8,056 nt of DNA from Candidatus Geohydrothermomicrobium daggyaiense. Lineage in GTDB: Bacteria; Actinomycetota; Geothermincolia; Fen-727; JACVIW01. Made by a program: the position numbers and the translations under genes. Location of the stretch: positions 1 to 8,056 of the forward strand of contig JACVIW010000102.1 in NCBI GenBank assembly GCA_015711695.1, given 5' to 3'. Under the pieces are notes generated by a model that searched no databases, was not told the origin of the DNA, and saw nothing but the letters and a program-made list of their open reading frames with translations. This document shows positions 1 to 6,341 of this stretch, piece after piece (position 1 is the stretch's first letter; every line of letters starts with the position of its first letter).

Positions 1-17
1 AAATCATTTTCGCCCAC
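1..17 (-). CDS. possible 5' end of a further gene, cut by the window edge
   Basis: On the minus strand a run of six G (positions 29-24, in AGGGGGGAAATCT) is followed 6 bases later by a GTG at 17-15. The frame stays open for the five codons left in the window (M-G-E-N-D). An ATG at 7-5 in another frame is an alternative, but it lies further from the G-rich site. The position is about 100 bases after rodA, on the same strand. In Actinobacteria the gene after the rodA homologue is often a B12-binding radical SAM protein, but nothing here is long enough to test that. The start call rests only on the ribosome-binding-like sequence and the operon direction. Confidence 0.22.
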
Positions 18-119
18 AGATTTCCCCCCTGAACGCTACTTTAAAAGAAAACGCCTGAAAACCTGAAAAATCGTCCGCATGAACCTGCAACTCCGTGCCA
101 GTAACCGCCCGCGAAGAGC

Positions 120-1283
120 TCAATGCTGTGTAAAGCGGTGAGTGCCAATGTTCACAAGGAGACCTATCGCACAATAATTTACAAGGAGAGAGCTTCCCCC
201 ATAACTTAAGAAAGGAAGCGTGATTCCAGTTGTCGGCATAATTCCCATAGTCATACCAATATTCACAACTATTTGAATCAGGAACATACTGATGATGCCA
301 GTTGCGACCATTGTCCCGAAAGGCTCCTTCGCAGTCGACGCTATCTTATAAGCCCTCCACATCAGAATGATAAAAAGCATCAACAAAAACGCTCCGCCGA
401 TAAACCCGAGTTCCTCGCCAACAACCGAGAAAATAAAATCGGTGTGGTGTGAAGGAATGAACCTCAGATTCGTTTGCGTTCCTCTGAACAATCCCCTGCC
501 AAACAACTGTCCGGACCCAATGGCAATTTTAGATTGCGCTATATTATACCCGCTTCCCAGCGGATCAATACCCGGTTTGATGAACACAAGTAATCTGTTC
601 AATTGGTAAGCCTTCAGTACGTTAAACTGAACTGCCAAAGCGAAAGCTGCAATCAAGCCTAGCACAGAAGCCGCGACATGCCGGATCTTTGCACCACCAA
701 TTAGCAGCATGACAAGAGATATCAACATAACCATCATACTCATTCCGAAATCAGGCTCGAGAAATATCAAGAAAGCGGGAAAAGCACCAATACCGAAGGC
801 TACAAGATATTCCTTCCAGCTGTCGATAACCATTCTCCGATCCGCGATAAATGTCGCAAGCAAAATTATCGTCGCGAGTTTGGCAAGTTCTGAAGGCTGA
901 AGATCAAAAATAATAAGAGGTATCCATCTCTTTGCTCCGCCCTTTGCGGGAAAGAGAAAAACCGCACAGAGAAGGAAAATAACTGCGGCGTAAATATGTT
1001 TTGAGTATGGCATCAATCTCCTGTAATCGAAGCTTGCCATGAAAACCATCACAAACAATGAAACTATGGAAAACAAAAGTTGCTTCTTGAAGTAAATGGT
1101 TGAGTTTTCACCCGTGAAAGTAGCACTGTAAATCATCAAAAGACCAAATACCGTGAGGCAAACGGCTCCGAGAATGAGAATTTTGTCAATCCAGCGAAAA
1201 GAAAGCCTTCGTAAAAGCTCTGAGACAAAACTTCTCTTAACAAGCCCAGGGTGAATATCTGTTGGACCTAACGCTTTATGCAT
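120..1283 (-). CDS. rodA: RodA, SEDS-family peptidoglycan glycosyltransferase of the elongasome
   Basis: This 387-residue polytopic membrane protein polymerises lipid II into glycan strands for lateral-wall growth, working with the class B PBP encoded just upstream. After a basic cytoplasmic N-terminus of about 33 residues, hydrophobic segments recur to the C-terminus, as expected for the roughly ten-helix SEDS fold. Family motifs visible are LQPSELAKL (128-136), EPDFG (176-180), the loop from about 240 to 275 with SKIAIGSGQLFGRG, HHTDFIF (279-285) followed by GEELGF, and PTTGITLPFLSYGGSSLL (350-367). Asp282 in HHTDFIF appears to match the Asp found essential for polymerase activity in RodA and FtsW. 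The ATG is preceded by GGAGAGG (1292-1286), lying in the 17-base gap after mrdA. No alternative ATG, GTG or TTG occurs before the first membrane helix. Pairing with PBP2 and the mre genes favours RodA over its paralogue FtsW. The stop is TGA. Confidence 0.96.
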   Translation of the reverse strand: MHKALGPTDIHPGLVKRSFVSELLRRLSFRWIDKILILGAVCLTVFGLLMIYSATFTGENSTIYFKKQLLFSIVSLFVMVFMASFDYRRLMPYSKHIYAAVIFLLCAVFLFPAKGGAKRWIPLIIFDLQPSELAKLATIILLATFIADRRMVIDSWKEYLVAFGIGAFPAFLIFLEPDFGMSMMVMLISLVMLLIGGAKIRHVAASVLGLIAAFALAVQFNVLKAYQLNRLLVFIKPGIDPLGSGYNIAQSKIAIGSGQLFGRGLFRGTQTNLRFIPSHHTDFIFSVVGEELGFIGGAFLLMLFIILMWRAYKIASTAKEPFGTMVATGIISMFLIQIVVNIGMTMGIMPTTGITLPFLSYGGSSLLVNYCAIGLLVNIGTHRFTQH

Positions 1284-1300
1284 ATCCTCTCCAGGATTTA

Positions 1301-3259
1301 TCAGTCACCAACGCTGGGACGAATCTCACCTTCTGACTGAATGTTGAACAGTTTTTCAAGAATGCGCCTCACGACGGGCGCAGCGCTCTCGCCTCCGTGT
1401 CCCCCCTCTTCAATGGCCACGACAACAACGTACTTGGGATCACCCACAGGAGCGTAACAAGCGAACCACGCCGTGGGTTGTTTACCGACGATTTCGCTGG
1501 TGCCCGTCTTTCCAGCCACAGGTATCTCGTTAAGCGGAAAGCCCTCAAATGTCGGACCGGCAGTTCCTTTTCCTCTAACAACTCCTTGAAGCGCTCTCTC
1601 GATAGTCTCGAAAAATGCCGGATCAAGTTCAATTTCTGCCATCACAGTCTTTCTGGCTCTCTTCACGACTTTGCCATCCTCATCTTCTAAATCTTTCATC
1701 AGATGAGGTTTATATATTTTCCCGCGGTTCGCTATGGCTGCATAAACGCACGCGATTTGCAGTGGTGTTGTGAGAAGGTCACCCTGTCCGATAGCCATAT
1801 TTACAGTATCTCCTGGATACCATACCTGAAAAGGCGGATTTCCCCTGTTAAACTCTTTTTTCCATTCGGGATTTGGAACGCGTCCATCCATCTCACTAAC
1901 AAGGTCTATGCCCGTCTTTCTACCCAGCTGAAATTTATTTGCGTAATCCCACAAGAATCTTCCCTCTTCACGAATCTGCCTTTGATAAAAGGTGTAACCG
2001 ATTTCATAAAATACAATATCGCACGATTGCACTATCCCATTGAACAGATCAATACTTCCGTGTTTTCCCCAGCAGTACTTCGGAAAATCCTTGAAGGCGC
2101 CTTTGGTAAAAACGTGACTACAGTAGAACGGCGAGTGAATGTTGAAGAGACCTTCCGCCATTGCGGCAATTGCGGTAACAACTTTGAAAGTTGAACCAGG
2201 CGGTATCTCGCTCATTATCGCTCTGTTGTTGAGAGGGTAATGATTTTTCGGGTCGTTGAGCTCTTTCCACACTCTTTCATCAATGCCCTCCACAAACTCG
2301 TTAAGATCAAAAGTGGGTTCACTCGCCATCGCTATTATCTCCCCATTTTTTGGATTCAGTACAACAGCGGAGGCTCCCGAGGCTGTATACTTCTTTTTAG
2401 TCTCGCCATGTCTCCTCGACCTCGCGATTTGAATCTGGGCTTTAAGCGCCTCCTCAACTGTTTTCTGAACATCAAGGTCAATGCTCAAGCGAAGATCGAG
2501 CCCTGACCTCGGCTCAACTCTCGAGAGTACCTTGACAGCGTTTCCTGCGGCATCCACCTCTATCCTGTACTTGCCTACCGCTCCTCTCAACTCCTCGTCA
2601 TACACGCATTCCACGCCGGTCAAGCCGATTTGATCGCCAGCTTTGTAACCACACGCTTTTTTCCTTTTCAAAATTTCGGGCGAAATTTCCCCAAGGTAAC
2701 CGATGATATGAGCAGCTGTTTCACGAAATGGGTAATGTCGCACCGGCATAGTTCCCGCTATAACTCCGGGAAACTCTCGCTGGTGCTCACGGACGTAAGT
2801 TATGACTTCCTCGCTAACGTTCCTCTTTATTAGAACAGCCCTCTGATTTGGAGCGCGCGATTTCTCTATCTTGTACCTTATTTCCTTTTCTCCCATCCCG
2901 AGGAGCCTGGAAAGCCTGCCGATCACATGCGGGTCGTTGCTCATTTCAGCAGGCACCACGGAGATCGTGAGTGAGTTTTTGTTCTTCACAAGAATTCTGC
3001 CATTTCTGTCGAGGATTGAACCCCTCGGAGCCTCAAGGGCAATCTCCCTGATACGGTTTCCCTCAGCCTTTTTCCTGTAATCCTTCCCACCCACAATCTG
3101 TAAAAACCACAATCTCGCAAAAAGCAAGCCGAAGCAAACGATAACCGCCACACCCAGTATAGAAAGCCTCATGTGCAGGCTTTCCTGCGCAGCGTCTGGT
3201 CGGTAAAAAGTCGTTTCATGAGGTCTTACTTTTAGCCTTGTTCTTTTCGTCAGTTTCAT
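1301..3259 (-). CDS. mrdA: Penicillin-binding protein 2, class B peptidoglycan D,D-transpeptidase
   Basis: This 652-residue bitopic membrane protein crosslinks nascent peptidoglycan and activates RodA. A basic cytoplasmic tail (1-30) is followed by one membrane helix (about 31-52), then the pedestal or dimerisation domain (about 77-250, opening with RGSILDRNG at 79-87), then the transpeptidase domain (about 295-635). The three active-site motifs are intact: STFK with nucleophile Ser356 and Lys359, SCD at 412-414 (the SxD form usual in PBP2 rather than SxN), and KTGT at 584-587. Length fits the PBP2 family. The ATG at 3259 has only a weak ribosome binding site in its 18-base gap after mreD. 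An in-frame ATG at 3172 (Met30) is preceded by GGAAAG, but it would remove the cytoplasmic tail that E. coli PBP2 also has, so I keep the longer form. FtsI/PBP3 is less likely given rodA and mreBCD as neighbours. Confidence 0.95.
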   Translation of the reverse strand: MKLTKRTRLKVRPHETTFYRPDAAQESLHMRLSILGVAVIVCFGLLFARLWFLQIVGGKDYRKKAEGNRIREIALEAPRGSILDRNGRILVKNKNSLTISVVPAEMSNDPHVIGRLSRLLGMGEKEIRYKIEKSRAPNQRAVLIKRNVSEEVITYVREHQREFPGVIAGTMPVRHYPFRETAAHIIGYLGEISPEILKRKKACGYKAGDQIGLTGVECVYDEELRGAVGKYRIEVDAAGNAVKVLSRVEPRSGLDLRLSIDLDVQKTVEEALKAQIQIARSRRHGETKKKYTASGASAVVLNPKNGEIIAMASEPTFDLNEFVEGIDERVWKELNDPKNHYPLNNRAIMSEIPPGSTFKVVTAIAAMAEGLFNIHSPFYCSHVFTKGAFKDFPKYCWGKHGSIDLFNGIVQSCDIVFYEIGYTFYQRQIREEGRFLWDYANKFQLGRKTGIDLVSEMDGRVPNPEWKKEFNRGNPPFQVWYPGDTVNMAIGQGDLLTTPLQIACVYAAIANRGKIYKPHLMKDLEDEDGKVVKRARKTVMAEIELDPAFFETIERALQGVVRGKGTAGPTFEGFPLNEIPVAGKTGTSEIVGKQPTAWFACYAPVGDPKYVVVVAIEEGGHGGESAAPVVRRILEKLFNIQSEGEIRPSVGD

Positions 3260-3277
3260 GGCTTTTGCTATCTCAAA

Positions 3278-3799
3278 TCACATGCCGGTTCTTACCGCGC
3301 CCAGCTGATCCGCGGAATCAGAGCCTTTGAACTTTTTGATAATGGGAAAAAACACAAGGATCACAATAGAATCATAGAAAGCCACAGTGAAAAGGTGCTT
3401 GACATTTAAAGGCGCGAGCACTTCACTTCCGAGAACGGTGAGACCACCATGGTAGAGCAACTGTTCAACCAGACCGCCAAAAAAAACAAGAACAAATGGA
3501 AGAAGAACCGTGTACGTCACGAACATATCCTTGAATACACCAAGAATGAAAGCCGTCGCGGCTCTGGAGAAAGCCCCAACGCCGACAACTTGGCTTCCAG
3601 TTAGATCAAAAGCTAGACCGCCGATAAAACCAACTATACATCCCTCAACCGGACCGTCCTGAATAGCAACAACCGCCGCGATTACGAGCATCAAATCAGG
3701 CTGAACACCAGAAATCTTGAGTTCAGGAAAAAGAGATAGCTGCAAAAGGTATGAGATCAGCATTGCCAGTCCGATCGCAATCTTTCGCCTTCTGCTCAC
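3278..3799 (-). CDS. mreD: MreD, integral membrane component of the rod-shape complex
   Basis: This 173-residue hydrophobic protein starts with a basic N-terminus (SRRRK). Around five to six membrane segments follow, at roughly 7-24, 33-47, 53-68, 78-92, 95-113 and 137-155. MreD sits in the cytoplasmic membrane with MreC and PBP2-RodA, and no enzymatic activity is known for the family. The motifs PDLMLV (34-39) and GFIGGLAFDL (57-66) are characteristic of MreD. The length is typical. It starts with GTG, which overlaps the mreC stop by 4 bases (GTGA). A strong AAGGAGG lies 4 bases upstream inside mreC, which indicates translational coupling. The tail after residue 156 is polar and presumably cytoplasmic. 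The protein diverges quickly between phyla, so the assignment relies on both motifs and position. Confidence 0.93.
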   Translation of the reverse strand: MSRRRKIAIGLAMLISYLLQLSLFPELKISGVQPDLMLVIAAVVAIQDGPVEGCIVGFIGGLAFDLTGSQVVGVGAFSRAATAFILGVFKDMFVTYTVLLPFVLVFFGGLVEQLLYHGGLTVLGSEVLAPLNVKHLFTVAFYDSIVILVFFPIIKKFKGSDSADQLGAVRTGM

Positions 3800-4653
3800 T
3801 GTGCCTCCTTCAGGATAGCGGACTCGGGTTCAGGGGTTATAATTATGAGCACCTTATCCAGGCGTGAGAACTGGACAAAAGGCTTGACTATAACGAGTCT
3901 GGTGAGCCCCCTGCCCCTTTTTCTCACCTCTGTCACTCTGCCAACCGGTATTCCAGGAGGGCAACTACCGCCCAATCCGCTTGTGACTATCATGTCACCA
4001 ACTTCGAAAACAGCCTCCTCGCTCATGGGAATAAATCTTAAGGTGCTCTCGTTCCTCCCCTCGAGTATCCCTGTTTCCCTTGTCCTTGAGTTTCTACCGC
4101 CGACCGCTGACTGCGCATCGGTGATAAGTTGAACAACTGATGAGCGAGAACCAACCGAAATGATTCTACCCACAAGACCGCTGTCAGTAACCACGGACAT
4201 GTATTTCTTCACGCCATGTGACGAGCCTTTATTGACAATCATCAAACGGCGCCAGTTGTCGGGGGACTGTGCCACAATCTCCGCGCCTACAGTTTCTTTA
4301 TAAGGGCTCCCCTCAGACCATCTTAAAAGCGCCTTTAGTTTGTCGAGCTCAGCCCTTAATTCCTTTGTCTCCAGAGACTCTCTTCGCAAGCTGACGACCT
4401 GGCGCTCAAGTTCTCTTTTTTCCTGAAGAAGAGATGGTAAATGGATCACGTTCATTACTCCATCTTTGATCGGCCTGAAAATCTTCGCAAGAGCTGATGT
4501 GAAGGGCGTGATGATATCGGTGAAAAAACCCTGAATTTTATGCAGCGGACCGTTGTCACCTTCGCGTGCGTACACTGTTATCATCGTGACGCACACCATG
4601 ACTATCAGTATAAGGATGATTCGGTTTCTTCTGACCCTGGGGATGCCTGGCAT
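3796..4653 (-). CDS. mreC: MreC, rod-shape scaffold protein
   Basis: This 285-residue bitopic protein links MreB and MreD inside to PBP2 outside, and in known systems it promotes the active conformation of PBP2-RodA. The order is a basic cytoplasmic tail (1-11), one membrane helix (about 11-28), a linker, a heptad-like charged helix rich in Glu, Leu and Arg (about 74-111) that should form the coiled-coil dimer, and then the paired beta-barrel domain (about 120-275). Family signatures include VNKGSSHGVKK (140-150), VVTDSGLVGRI (154-164) and GDMIVTSGLGGSCPPGIPVG (219-238). Length is typical for forms lacking a long C-terminal extension. It lies 15 bases after mreB. The ATG has only a weak AGG 5 bases upstream, so efficient translation may depend on coupling to mreB. 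The last four bases overlap mreD. Confidence 0.95.
   Translation of the reverse strand: MPGIPRVRRNRIILILIVMVCVTMITVYAREGDNGPLHKIQGFFTDIITPFTSALAKIFRPIKDGVMNVIHLPSLLQEKRELERQVVSLRRESLETKELRAELDKLKALLRWSEGSPYKETVGAEIVAQSPDNWRRLMIVNKGSSHGVKKYMSVVTDSGLVGRIISVGSRSSVVQLITDAQSAVGGRNSRTRETGILEGRNESTLRFIPMSEEAVFEVGDMIVTSGLGGSCPPGIPVGRVTEVRKRGRGLTRLVIVKPFVQFSRLDKVLIIITPEPESAILKEAQ
3804..3810 (-). promoter_or_regulatory. ribosome binding site deciding the GTG start of mreD
   Basis: The minus strand reads AAGGAGG, then four bases, then GTG at 3799-3797. It is the strongest Shine-Dalgarno match I saw in the window, and it lies inside the last codons of mreC. It supports the non-ATG start and the 4-base overlap between the two genes. 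Confidence 0.8.
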
Positions 4654-4668
4654 GTGTACCTGTTAATA

Positions 4669-5718
4669 TCACTGGCTCGCGGATGAAATCAAGACTTTTC
4701 TCATTATGTCGAACTCTTCTAGACATTTTCCTGACCCCATAGCAACACAAAGAAGTGGGTCTTTTGCTGTGTGGACTGGCATACCGGTCTCGTTTCTTAT
4801 TCTTTCTTCCAGTCCGCGTAAAAGAGCGCCGCCCCCGGCAAGTATAATGCCTTGCTCCATTATGTCGCTCGCAAGTTCAGGCGGAGTTTTGTCAAGCGCG
4901 TCTTTTACCGTCTGAACCACCTGGCTGACAGGTTCCTCTATAGAATGACGAATCTCCTCTGCCGTCACAACCACTGTTTTGGGCAGACCAGACGCAAGAT
5001 CCCTGCCCTTTATCTCTTCCTCAAGATTGTCATCCGTGACAGGGTAAGCCGAACCTATTTTCGTTTTGAGGCTTTCCGCAGTTCTCTCGCCAATAAGCAA
5101 TTGATAGTCCCTTTTAATGTAAGCTATGATCGCCTCATCCATCTCATCGCCGCCCACGCGAATCGACTGGCTTGTAACGATACCTCCAAGCGAGATAACA
5201 GCAACTTCGGTTGTGCCGCCTCCAATGTCCACAATCATGTTGCCTATGGGCTCGTGAATAGGTAGCCCCGCTCCTATTGCCGCTGCCATCGGTTCCTCGA
5301 TTATGTACGCTGCCCTTGCGCCCGCCTGTATGGTGGCTTCTTCAACAGCCCTCTGTTCAACAGCTGTAATACCGCTTGGAACCGCGACAACGACCCGGGG
5401 TCTTGCTATTGATCTCCTCTGATGAACTTTCTGGATGAAATATCTGAGCATCTTCTCGGTAACGTCGAAATCAGCGATTACGCCGTCCTTAAGTGGCCTC
5501 ATCGCTATTATGTGAGCCGGAGTTCTTCCGACCATTCTTTTCGCTTCCTCACCAACGGCTATTATTGCATTAGTTATCGTGTTTACAGCAACGACTGATG
5601 GCTCATTTAGAACAATTCCCTCGCCTTTTACGTAGACAAGCGTGTTGGCGGTTCCGAGATCAACCGCCATATCCTTGCCGAAAGATCCTCCAGATAATAA
5701 TTTTGAAAGGAACGACAT
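4669..5718 (-). CDS. mreB: MreB, actin-like cytoskeletal protein for cell shape
   Basis: This 349-residue ATP-binding actin homologue forms membrane-attached antiparallel filaments that direct elongasome movement around rod cells. The N-terminal MSFLSKLL is short and amphipathic, which fits a membrane-binding helix. Nucleotide-binding motifs follow in order: phosphate-1 loop DLGTANT (20-26), AVPSGITAVEQRAV (112-125), EEPMAAAIGAGLP (141-153), phosphate-2 loop DIGGGTTE (164-171), GGDEMDEAI (189-197) and adenosine-site LAGGGALLRGL (293-303). Length and motif spacing match canonical MreB rather than DnaK, FtsA or ParM. AAGGA lies 6 bases before the ATG. This is the first gene of the shape operon and follows the only large gap in the window, which carries a candidate promoter and operator. 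mreC follows after 15 bases. Confidence 0.98.
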   Translation of the reverse strand: MSFLSKLLSGGSFGKDMAVDLGTANTLVYVKGEGIVLNEPSVVAVNTITNAIIAVGEEAKRMVGRTPAHIIAMRPLKDGVIADFDVTEKMLRYFIQKVHQRRSIARPRVVVAVPSGITAVEQRAVEEATIQAGARAAYIIEEPMAAAIGAGLPIHEPIGNMIVDIGGGTTEVAVISLGGIVTSQSIRVGGDEMDEAIIAYIKRDYQLLIGERTAESLKTKIGSAYPVTDDNLEEEIKGRDLASGLPKTVVVTAEEIRHSIEEPVSQVVQTVKDALDKTPPELASDIMEQGIILAGGGALLRGLEERIRNETGMPVHTAKDPLLCVAMGSGKCLEEFDIMRKVLISSASQ

Positions 5719-5775
5719 CTTTCGTCCTTCACCTTCCCTGTTGTCTTACTCTATTTACCTTATCAACTTAAGCAC

Positions 5776-5790
5776 AAAAACAAAAAAAAA
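5776..5790 (-). other. homopolymeric T tract in the mreB leader
   Basis: The minus strand carries nine T, one G and five T, about 57 bases before the mreB start. A TGTAA/TTACA inverted repeat (5818-5797 on the minus strand) precedes it, but that stem has only 5 AT-rich pairs and a 12-base loop. I do not call it a terminator. The tract could affect DNA bending, transcription pausing or polymerase slippage, and its length is open to sequencing error. Confidence 0.35.
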
Positions 5791-5811
5791 TCATCCTGTA
5801 ACTTAACAAAA

Positions 5812-5839
5812 ACTTACAATAGTTGACAACATTATAAGT
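5812..5839 (-). promoter_or_regulatory. imperfect 28-bp dyad overlapping the mreB promoter -10 region
   Basis: On the plus strand the outer arms are ACTTACAAT (5812-5820) and ATTATAAGT (5831-5839), which pair at 8 of 9 positions. The middle contains a second small palindrome, GTTGACAAC (5822-5830). On the minus strand the TATAAT at 5836-5831 lies within one arm, so the dyad would cover about -16 to +12 of the predicted promoter. That placement is typical of repressor operators. No regulator can be named from the sequence, and AT-rich DNA forms such dyads by chance fairly often. Confidence 0.35.
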
Positions 5840-5858
5840 CTTAACCTGGAGAGCGAAA
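5831..5858 (-). promoter_or_regulatory. candidate housekeeping sigma promoter for the mreB-rodA operon
   Basis: The minus strand has a perfect TATAAT at 5836-5831. A weak -35 candidate, TTTCGC (5858-5853), lies 16 bases upstream. Transcription would start near 5824, giving an mreB leader of about 105 bases. Position supports the call, because this is the only sizeable gap between same-strand genes and it stands just ahead of mreB. The poor -35 would fit a weak or activator-dependent promoter. Confidence 0.45.
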
Positions 5859-5892
5859 CCAAAACTCTTCTGATCCAGCAGGCTCACTCTCC
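5848..5892 (-). other. stem-loop between ndk and mreB
   Basis: In minus-strand RNA, GGAGAGUGAG (5892-5883) pairs with UUCGCUCUCC (5857-5848) over ten consecutive positions, two of them G-U. After a one-base bulge, two more G-C pairs (5882-5881 with 5860-5859) extend the stem, leaving a loop of 20 bases. The G-U pairs would be A-C mismatches in plus-strand RNA, so the structure suits the direction of transcription. It begins 17 bases after the ndk stop. No T run follows the 3' arm, so it is not a canonical intrinsic terminator. It could protect or define the 3' end of the valS-folC-ndk message. Confidence 0.4.
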
Positions 5893-5909
5893 GAGAGAAA
5901 AATCAAGCA

Positions 5910-6329
5910 TCAGCAAAAAGAATCTTCGGGGAAAAAGAGAGCTATTTCCCTCTTCGCGCTTTCATATGAGTCAGAACCATGAACAATATTTCTCGTTATT
6001 TCGGTCGCAAAATCCCCCCGGATGGTGCCTGGAGCCGCCTTCGCTGGATCGGTTTGCCCCATCATTTCACGGAAACCGGCAACGCAACCTTCGCCGGCTA
6101 AAACCGCGACTACGACAGGACCACTTGTGATGAAAGAAACAAGCTCGTCAAAAAACGGTTTGTCCTTGTGTTCCGCGTAGTGCTTTTCGGCAAGTTCCCT
6201 TCCGATTTGCATCATCTTCATCTTTTCAATCATATATCCCTTCCGCTCAATCCTTGAAATTATTTCTCCTATCAGCCCTCTTGAAACACCATCCGGTTTT
6301 ATAATCAGTAGCGTCCTTTCCATACCCAT
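5910..6329 (-). CDS. ndk: Nucleoside diphosphate kinase
   Basis: This 139-residue cytosolic enzyme transfers the gamma phosphate from ATP to nucleoside diphosphates through a phosphohistidine, balancing NTP and dNTP pools. Visible signatures are IIKPDGV with Lys11, the Kpn-loop region GQTDPAKAAPGTIRGDF (91-107), and NIVHGSDS with the phosphorylated His117. Length matches bacterial NDKs. The ATG at 6329 gives MGMERTL. Most family members begin at the position of the second Met (6323), but AGGTGA sits 6 bases before the first ATG and 12 before the second, so I use the first. The two choices differ by two residues. It follows folC by 6 bases and is presumably co-transcribed with it. It is the last gene before the promoter-bearing gap. 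Confidence 0.97.
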   Translation of the reverse strand: MGMERTLLIIKPDGVSRGLIGEIISRIERKGYMIEKMKMMQIGRELAEKHYAEHKDKPFFDELVSFITSGPVVVAVLAGEGCVAGFREMMGQTDPAKAAPGTIRGDFATEITRNIVHGSDSYESAKREIALFFPEDSFC

Positions 6330-6335
6330 ACCACA

Positions 6336-6341
6336 TCACCT
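6336..6341 (-). promoter_or_regulatory. ribosome binding site of ndk overlapping the folC stop codon
   Basis: AGGTGA on the minus strand includes the folC TGA stop and lies 6 bases before the ndk ATG at 6329. This favours the first of the two in-frame ATGs. It also implies that ribosomes ending folC sit on the ndk initiation site. Confidence 0.6.

Noticed and set aside
2018..2026. SCD instead of SxN as the second PBP motif (residues 412-414), possibly a damaged active site
   Set aside because: SxD is the normal form in the PBP2 (MrdA) subfamily, and the SxxK and KTG motifs are intact.
1703..2194. 163-codon open frame on the plus strand inside mrdA
   Set aside because: It is antisense to the PBP2 transpeptidase domain, has no recognisable domain, and is one of several such antisense frames. 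The minus-strand gene has all its motifs.
5776..5820. Intrinsic terminator made of TGTAA/TTACA and the T9 tract
   Set aside because: The stem is only five AT-rich pairs with a 12-base loop, and the T run starts several bases after it. Termination there would also cut off mreB from its own promoter.
5823..5828. Perfect TTGACA on the plus strand, suggesting a promoter reading toward ndk
   Set aside because: No -10 hexamer lies 16-18 bases downstream, and no plus-strand gene exists in the window. The hexamer is part of the dyad core.
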